From positions 24,225 through 88,224 of the forward strand of contig JAJFUN010000017.1 of the NCBI GenBank assembly GCA_021372375.1: a stretch of 64,000 bases of DNA, in the 5' to 3' direction. The notes under the pieces were generated by a model. It saw only the letters and a program-made list of their open reading frames with translations. It made no database searches and was not told the origin of the DNA. Made by a program: the position numbers and the translations under genes. This document shows positions 61,187 through 64,000 of the stretch, piece after piece. Each line of letters begins with the position of its first letter. The first letter of the stretch is position 1. The stretch is from Pelosinus sp. (GTDB lineage Bacteria > Bacillota > Negativicutes > Propionisporales > Propionisporaceae).

Positions 61187-62260
61187 TTATGCCTGAGTAT
61201 ATTTATTAGTTATCTCTTTTATTTGCTCTTCCATAGCTAAAAACGCCTCGACAAGATTGGGGTCAAAGTGTCTTCCCTTCTCCTTTCTTATTAATGACAA
61301 TGCCTCTTCATGTTTAAATGCCGGTTTATATACTCTTTTACTGATTAAAGCATCATATACATCAACAATAGCCATTAAACGACCGGGTAGTGGAATTTCT
61401 TCGCCTTTAAGCCCTTTTGGATAACCACTGCCATCGTATTTTTCATGATGGCTGCCTATACATTCTATCGCTGTTTTTATAAAAGAAGGCATACACTCCT
61501 CTGCTACCTCATATCTCAATGCATTTATTCCATAAATAGTATGTTGCTTCATTATTTCAAATTCATCATAAGTTAGTTTGCCAGGCTTTAAGAGAATGCT
61601 ATCAGGTATTCCTACTTTCCCAATATCATGTAAAGGCGCCGTATCAAAAATTTCTTTAATGTAAGCATCTGACAGTATGCTAGCGTAAGGCCCCGTATTC
61701 TTTAGTTGCTCACATAAGGCTTTTATTATCCATTGTGTTCTTTTGGTATGATTGCAAGACTCGATATCTCTTACCTCTAATAGCGCAATAAGCGCATGAA
61801 TAGTAATATCTCTGGTAAAAACCAGTTCCTTGGTTCTTTTCTGTACCGTCTCCTCTAAAATAGCATTACTTTGCTCTAATAGCTTACTGTTGTTTTTCAG
61901 CTTAGCATGGATTTCAATTCTCTTGCGTAGAGATTCCAGATTTAATGGTTTGCGAATATAATCTACCGCGCCAAGCTCCAGCCCCCGTATTTCATTCTCC
62001 GCTTCATCATAATTAGTAAGAATAAGCGTTATTATCTTTTTATATTCCTCATTCTGCTGAATAGCTTGTAAAACCTCAAAACCATTCATTCGAGGCATAT
62101 TTAAGTCCAAAATTATTAAATCAATATCTGGTTTCTTTTCAAGAATAGCCATAGCCTCAATACCGTCATTTGCAAACAACACCGGATAATCAGATAACAT
62201 GCTTTCAATCAAAAGCCTATCTGTACTTGAATCATCTACCACCAGTATTTTAATGTCCAC
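61187..62260 (-). CDS. Response regulator with HD-GYP cyclic-di-GMP phosphodiesterase domain
   Basis: 357 residues, start GTG 62260. The receiver domain (1-120) has Asp52 in LIILDLNMPRMNG. A coiled linker leads to an HD-GYP domain (about 145-345) with HDIGKVGIPDSIL and the defining HHEKYDGSGYPKGLKG. RpfG-type enzymes hydrolyse c-di-GMP (or cGAMP) when phosphorylated. The ribosome site is a run of seven G. The upstream binding protein and downstream hybrid kinase probably feed it. All metal-binding His and Asp appear present. Confidence 0.96.
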   Translation of the reverse strand: MDIKILVVDDSSTDRLLIESMLSDYPVLFANDGIEAMAILEKKPDIDLIILDLNMPRMNGFEVLQAIQQNEEYKKIITLILTNYDEAENEIRGLELGAVDYIRKPLNLESLRKRIEIHAKLKNNSKLLEQSNAILEETVQKRTKELVFTRDITIHALIALLEVRDIESCNHTKRTQWIIKALCEQLKNTGPYASILSDAYIKEIFDTAPLHDIGKVGIPDSILLKPGKLTYDEFEIMKQHTIYGINALRYEVAEECMPSFIKTAIECIGSHHEKYDGSGYPKGLKGEEIPLPGRLMAIVDVYDALISKRVYKPAFKHEEALSLIRKEKGRHFDPNLVEAFLAMEEQIKEITNKYTQA

Positions 62261-62265
62261 GCTAG

Positions 62266-62272
62266 CCCCCCC
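62266..62272 (-). promoter_or_regulatory. G7 tract forming the ribosome binding site of the HD-GYP gene
   Basis: AAAGGGGGGG precedes the GTG start by 5 bases. Slippage in the tract would change the ribosome-site spacing and so could switch translation level. Confidence 0.4.
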
Positions 62273-62284
62273 TTTATTTTTTAG

Positions 62285-63577
62285 CTATTTACTCAGTATT
62301 TTATTCCCTTCAACCTCAATCCTTTGCAAAAACTCATCAACAGACAGCTGTCCAGTCATTACTTGATTGAGTCCTGGTGCATAGTACCCGTCCTTTATGA
62401 TTTGCCATTTAGGAACAGGAACATCAATGCTGGGTCTGTTAAAGCCCTTTAAAAACGGCAGGTATTGCGGGTATTTTTCAAATACAAAACTATCTGATAG
62501 ATCGTTACGTACAGGCACTCTAAACGGATAATAGGTATCGTGCTCAGGGCTGTGTTCCCCGTCCAAGATTTTTTCCTGGGCTTCTTTCGAAATCATAAAT
62601 TTTATAAACTTTATAGCTGCTTCTTTTTTCTCATTATCCATGCCGCTTGGTATTGACAGCATCATGGGGCCTACTTCAGAGCAAAGACCGATATCTGCTA
62701 AATTAATAATGCCAACAGGAAAAGTCTTGCCATTTTTCTCATTGTCAGCAACTCCCCACACGCCTTGAAATTCAAAGGCAATTTTCTGGTTTCTAAAATG
62801 TTCGAGTACTTCTACTCCGGTATCGCTAAGCCAGGAATCCTGTGCATGTTTCCCCAAAACATCTTTATAAAAGATAATAGCTGCCTTAGCTCTTTCGTTA
62901 TTTACAGCAACCTTTGTACCGCTTGCATCAACTAAATCAGATCCATATCCATAAACAAACTGGTTTACCATCCAGGAAATATCATTATGATTTGCCCCAA
63001 CAAGGCCTATCCCTCTGGCATTCGTTTTCTCTTCAACTGCTTGACACGCGTTAACCAAGGAATCTAAACTCTTAATAGCAGCTGCATCTACATTAGCCTT
63101 TTTCAAAAGCTCTTTATTATAAAGCAAGCAAATCGAATGGCCTGCCCACGGAATACCATATATACCTCCGTTGAATTCACCTAAATTCCATAATTCCGGA
63201 TAAAACAGTTCCTTCTCTTTTGAAAAATATACTGAGATATCTTCCAATTTCCCTTTATTCCCAAAGTACTTCACATATCTATAAGGCAAAGCATAGATGG
63301 TCTCTGCAGGTTTTTCGGCTAAAAGACCTTCTATCCTCTTCACATCTTCATCTCCCCCCTGTAACACTATTTCAAAACCATCGTTATTCTTTTTATTATA
63401 TAAATCCACGATTTTTTGTATTGCTTCGCCACGACCAGAATAGGCCGTCCAAGTAATTCTGAAAGGCAATTGCTGTTGATGGGTTGTTTCTAATGTATTT
63501 TGCTTTTTCCCACATGAAACTAGAAATACAACAGCCAAAAAGACCATACCTAGCAATAACAATGTCCTGCTCTTCAC
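62285..63577 (-). CDS. Extracellular solute-binding lipoprotein (sugar-type SBP family 1)
   Basis: 430 residues from GTG 63577. The signal peptide ends in the lipobox FLVSC (Cys22). The mature part is a family 1 binding protein (ITWTAYSGRGEAIQKIVDLY, KLEDISVYFSKEKELFYPEL, IPWAGHSICLLYNKELLKKA, and EAAIKFIKFMISKEAQEKIL near 330). Normally such proteins feed sugar ABC importers, but no transporter genes follow. It heads an operon with the HD-GYP regulator and hybrid kinase, so it may present a ligand to the kinase. Confidence 0.93.
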   Translation of the reverse strand: MKSRTLLLLGMVFLAVVFLVSCGKKQNTLETTHQQQLPFRITWTAYSGRGEAIQKIVDLYNKKNNDGFEIVLQGGDEDVKRIEGLLAEKPAETIYALPYRYVKYFGNKGKLEDISVYFSKEKELFYPELWNLGEFNGGIYGIPWAGHSICLLYNKELLKKANVDAAAIKSLDSLVNACQAVEEKTNARGIGLVGANHNDISWMVNQFVYGYGSDLVDASGTKVAVNNERAKAAIIFYKDVLGKHAQDSWLSDTGVEVLEHFRNQKIAFEFQGVWGVADNEKNGKTFPVGIINLADIGLCSEVGPMMLSIPSGMDNEKKEAAIKFIKFMISKEAQEKILDGEHSPEHDTYYPFRVPVRNDLSDSFVFEKYPQYLPFLKGFNRPSIDVPVPKWQIIKDGYYAPGLNQVMTGQLSVDEFLQRIEVEGNKILSK

Positions 63578-63921
63578 TTTTTGCCCCGCCTTTCAATATG
63601 TATATATAGAGAGAAATTTCTAAATTCCTTATAATTACATATTATCACAATAATTTCCTAAATAGTAGTGAGATTAAGCTAATTAGCAAGGTTTCAGAAA
63701 ACGCAACAAAAAAAGGACCTTCTTATTGTCGAGTTTCAAAAACATACCGCAGATTTGGCTAAAAAGCCGAGCGGGAAACGGGATTATTTGCATTCTAAAC
63801 TTTATAAAGCAAAGGAGAACCCTTGAGGGAGGAACTTCTTGCAGTATCTCGCGATAATTTAAAAATAAACGCAAAAGGAGCAGGACTTTAGCAAAGTGTG
63901 TCGAATAAATATAATGTGAAT
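63578..63921. other. Right-end intergenic region
   Basis: Upstream region of the signalling operon (left) and of the riboswitch (right). No convincing gene was seen. A TATAAT at 63910-63915 and TGTCGAA (63899-63905, Spo0A-box-like) precede the riboswitch on the plus strand; a -35 is weak (TTTAGC, 63887-63892). Confidence 0.5.
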
Positions 63922-64000
63922 AAATAGCAAAGCTTCTGAAAAGAAGTGGCGCAAAGCCGTGGGTCTAAGGATGAAGAAGTCTATGATTGCCAGGTTGCAT
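63922..64000 (+). ncRNA. Cyclic-di-GMP-I (GEMM-I) riboswitch, truncated by window end
   Basis: The plus strand carries the GEMM-I core: ATAGCAAAGCTTCTGAAAAG with a GNRA-closed hairpin, AGTGGCGCAAAGCCGTGGG, TCTAAGG and, after a variable stem, GATTGCCAGGTTGC. The order and the invariant bases match the c-di-GMP-I aptamer. The distal P1 strand and the controlled gene are beyond position 64000. It lies beside an HD-GYP c-di-GMP phosphodiesterase operon. Confidence 0.92.

Noticed and set aside
63683..63874. Minus-strand open frame of 63 codons near the right end
   Set aside because: No ribosome site, lies in the leader region of the riboswitch, and the translation looks random.
1..64000. CRISPR array, prophage, integrase or insertion sequence with transposase
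   Set aside because: No regularly spaced direct repeats, no cas or phage structural genes and no transposase frame was seen on either strand.

Overview
The window looks like chromosome from an anaerobic, endospore-forming diderm of the Negativicutes (Sporomusa/Pelosinus-like). This is inferred from protein character, not from a database search. The evidence is a Firmicute-type toolkit (RNase J, YhaM, a leucine-type T-box, a Bacillus-type LexA box, GerMN and curcumene-synthase-like proteins) combined with outer-membrane-associated RND efflux, AMIN-type amidase, pyruvate:ferredoxin oxidoreductase and an electron-bifurcating type lactate dehydrogenase. Many starts are TTG or GTG behind strong Shine-Dalgarno sites, so several starts here are shortened to the codon served by the ribosome binding site. 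Most genes lie on the minus strand.

Layout. 1-5.3 kb: a chemotaxis operon (cheA, a chemoreceptor, a PAS protein cut by the left edge) and a drug/metabolite exporter. 5.4-13.1 kb: a solo efflux adaptor, YhaM, then a group that reads like murein-peptide handling (beta-lactamase-fold hydrolase, peptide-binding lipoprotein, LD-carboxypeptidase, M20 amidohydrolase). 13.3-19.4 kb: unknown proteins, NudC, a starch-binding-domain protein, a GerMN lipoprotein with a cell-wall amidase, DUF523 and UppP. 19.5-26.3 kb: a two-component system, CBS protein, polysaccharide deacetylase, CheV and RNase J. 26.6-32 kb: an ArsR-centred metalloid cluster (ArsR, small thioredoxin, permease, ferredoxin, a decayed ACR3 tail), then a MarR-GNAT-aminotransferase-flavin reductase operon. 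32-37.3 kb: MocR/YciI pair, MerR/amidohydrolase pair, and leuA behind a T-box. 37.4-38 kb: a chemoreceptor remnant, tRNA-Arg and a dense cluster of DnaA boxes. 38-46 kb: terpene-synthase-like protein, peptidase, DNA polymerase IV under a LexA box, and PFOR. 46-53 kb: RND pump with adaptor, GluQ, ferredoxin-nitroreductase, QueF. 53.3-57.7 kb: lactate dehydrogenase/Etf operon (lctBCD) with a divergent Crp/Fnr regulator. 58-64 kb: a signalling operon (solute-binding lipoprotein, HD-GYP response regulator, 970-residue hybrid kinase) and, at the right edge on the plus strand, the start of a cyclic-di-GMP-I riboswitch.

The non-coding content is rich. It includes a family of about 100-bp palindromic intergenic elements, a second MITE-like element, related terminator hairpins, operator-like dyads inside 20-bp promoter spacers, a 23-bp motif shared by the PFOR and tRNA-Arg/DnaA-box regions, and long G tracts in the terminal signalling operon. 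No CRISPR array, prophage, transposase or rRNA was seen.
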